DNA from: Rodentolepis nana
Lineage: Eukaryota > Platyhelminthes > Cestoda > Cyclophyllidea > Hymenolepididae
Assembly: GCA_900617975.1 (NCBI GenBank)
Contig: UZAE01012053.1
Location: 1 to 64,000 of the forward strand
Direction: 5' to 3'
Length of the DNA: 64,000 nucleotides
Part shown: one piece after another, positions 62,516-64,000 of the stretch
Position numbering within the stretch: position 1 is the first letter of the stretch
Layout of the letters: every line of letters starts with the position of its first letter
Notes under the pieces: model-generated
Database searches by the model: none
The model's input: the letters and a program-made list of their open reading frames with translations, nothing else
Told to the model about the DNA's origin: nothing
Translations under genes and position numbers: made by a program

Positions 62516-63256
62516 ACTGACCTATTAATTTGAATAGACACTCCTAAAGGCACACCTCGATATCATCTGACATTTCTGAATAATGAGAACAGGCAAGTAT
62601 TAATCAGTAAATGCTGTCACTTAGAGATTAGTGTGTCTGCTTTCTTTTGACAAACTTTGAGGTTGTTACTATTCAATAAGGCGTATTGGAATGCCTGAAT
62701 TTATAAAACATAAAAACTTTTTTCCACCCTAATTTGATTGCAGTTTACAACTCTGACTTGTGTTTTATATTCAAGTGAATTACGCACCTTCCTATGCATT
62801 AAAAAGTGATTTTATTTTCCTTATATGATTTAATGATCACAATGGTAGTCAACAGAATTTAAATCAAATTTTTAATTCAGTAATACATTTCATTAAAGAC
62901 AAAAAAGAGTCAGTCTGTTTTACAATTAAGGAGACTAAATAGATAAATTTATTAACGTATTATTTAATAGAGGGTGAGTTCCTTGTATTAATTTATTATT
63001 TATTCTTTGTCTGTTACAACCATTACAAATTTGAGCCTTGATCTAATTTAAATAGTTTTTGATGCGTATTTAACTGAGATCGTACCGAGGAGAATAGATT
63101 CATTCAATTCATTAGAATTCTTATTCTTACCGTTCTTATCGGTTAAAGAATAAAAGTATATGGGAAGAGTACTTTCTCAATCGTGAAATTAAAAAACAGT
63201 CAAAAAAGCCGTTTCGAAAAGACAAATTACAGAACCTACACAATTGCCAAAAAGTA

Positions 63257-64000
63257 TTAGGTTAGCAACTAAGTCATTGCCGATTTCAAATAAGAAGGCA
63301 AATTCGGAATTTTTGCTTAAAAATATAACTTTATTCAATTAGATATTGGCCGTTCTTGTCGATGACCTTTTTTCATCGTTCTGGCAGAGTAAAAATTCAC
63401 GTTCGTAAAATGTCTGGTCTTTGCTATTAAAAAACTGAATTAGGTGTGATTCGACATCATCCGCGTTGTTAAAAATTTTACCATTTAAAGAGTTTTGCAT
63501 GGACCGAAACAAATGGTAATCCGAAGGCGTAAGGTCAGAGCTATATGGTGGGTGTGACAAAACATTCCAACCCAGTTGCAATAATTTTTGCCGAGTAACC
63601 AAAGATGTGTGGGGCCTTGTGTTATCATGATGGAAAACAACACCCTTCCGATTTGATAATCGCGGCCGCTTATCTTCAATTGCCTCCTTCAGTTTTTCGA
63701 GTTCTTCAACATACACATTTGAATTTATCGTTTGGTTCTGCGGCATGAGTTCAAAATACAAAATTCCTTTGTGATCCCACCACACTGACAGCATAATCTT
63801 ATTTTGGTGAATCTCTGCTGCTTTTGATACTGTTTGGGCTGGTTGATCTTGCTTCACTCATGATCTCTTGCGAGTAACATTGTTATACACTATCCGCTTT
63901 TTGTCGCCAGTAACTAGGTTCTTTAGAAATGGATAATTCTCATTGCGTTTCAGTAGCGGCGAATCACAGATGCTAATCCGTTGCGTCAAATGAATTTCCT
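63257..64000 (-). mobile_element. Mariner element, cut by the right window edge
   Basis: The outer end begins at 63257 with TTAGGTTAGCAACTAAGTCA, a mariner-type terminal inverted repeat, directly preceded by the TA target dinucleotide (63255-63256). The transposase reads on the minus strand toward this end. The opposite terminal repeat, the DNA-binding region and the 5' part of the gene lie outside the window. Confidence 0.88.
63331..64000 (-). pseudogene. Mariner transposase, C-terminal catalytic part, inactivated
   Basis: The minus frame entering at 64000 reads through VTGD, the first catalytic Asp, and meets an in-frame TGA at 63858-63860. Downstream an open stretch of 172 codons (63339-63857) carries WWDHKG, HHDN with the second Asp (residue 78), and LTPSDYH with the third Asp (residue 113). 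The 34 residues between them are the DD34D mariner spacing. In the first motif the usual Glu-Lys-Trp is Lys-Lys-Arg. Near the C terminus a one-base shift moves the frame out of the conserved ending. In the original frame the conserved LPER is followed by a TGA where Trp is expected, and the ancestral stop is at 63331-63333. At least two stops and one frameshift make it a dead copy. Confidence 0.9.

Noticed and set aside
63485..63679. 64-codon minus frame inside the mariner
   Set aside because: Out-of-frame shadow of the transposase.

Overview
The window is AT-rich, gene-poor eukaryotic DNA. I find no intact protein-coding gene, rRNA or convincing tRNA gene. There are no bacterial-type operons. 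What it does hold is dinucleotide microsatellites, homopolymer C and G tracts, a mariner transposase relic, and many copies of one short retroposon. This fits an intergenic or large intronic stretch of an animal genome, probably an arthropod; the phylum is an inference from element types only. One ambiguous base lies at 36853. Almost all short open frames look like chance in AT-rich DNA or lie inside repeat copies.

The dominant feature is a family of about 18 dispersed copies, full length about 310-330 bp, on both strands (1-212, 10757-11081, 13719-13962, 14425-14736, 16102-16422, 22748-23074, 23484-23807, 26611-26670, 33375-33646, 35101-35200, 36138-36455, 37499-38009, 38576-38810, 41791-42120, 43379-43700, 52102-52431, 57339-57428, 59047-59350). 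Most full copies have clear target-site duplications (TSDs) of 10-18 bp, and several copies are 5' truncated. The 3' end is an A/T-rich TAAA or TAA tail. These are hallmarks of LINE-driven target-primed reverse transcription.

The first ~72 nt of the element, in its sense direction, fold as an HDV-like self-cleaving ribozyme. The order is P1, P2, P3, P1', P4, J4/2 with the catalytic C, then P2'. One copy carries a compensatory base-pair change in P3. Cleavage would fall at the 5' end of the element. The element body lacks a convincing Pol III promoter and contains T runs, so it looks like a non-autonomous LINE satellite with a ribozyme head rather than a classical tRNA-derived SINE.

At 59015-59948 lies a broken LINE relic: an RNase H end, a C-terminal zinc-finger-like region and a 3' tail. 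The tail resembles the 3' end of the ribozyme-headed family, so it is a candidate relative of the family's partner LINE. One family member has inserted into it, giving two nested TSD pairs. Another copy (37499-38009) carries a tandem array of ribozyme modules.

Other relics: a mariner transposase cut by the right window edge (63257-64000, minus), two diverged copies of another Tc1/mariner-type transposase (about 9040-9840 and 31585-31830), a possible tRNA-derived SINE head (12300-12420), a possible M14 zinc-carboxypeptidase exon relic (7982-8296, minus), and two pairs of unnamed dispersed repeats (3501/16661 and 4428/62463). The remaining tens of kilobases show nothing I can name.
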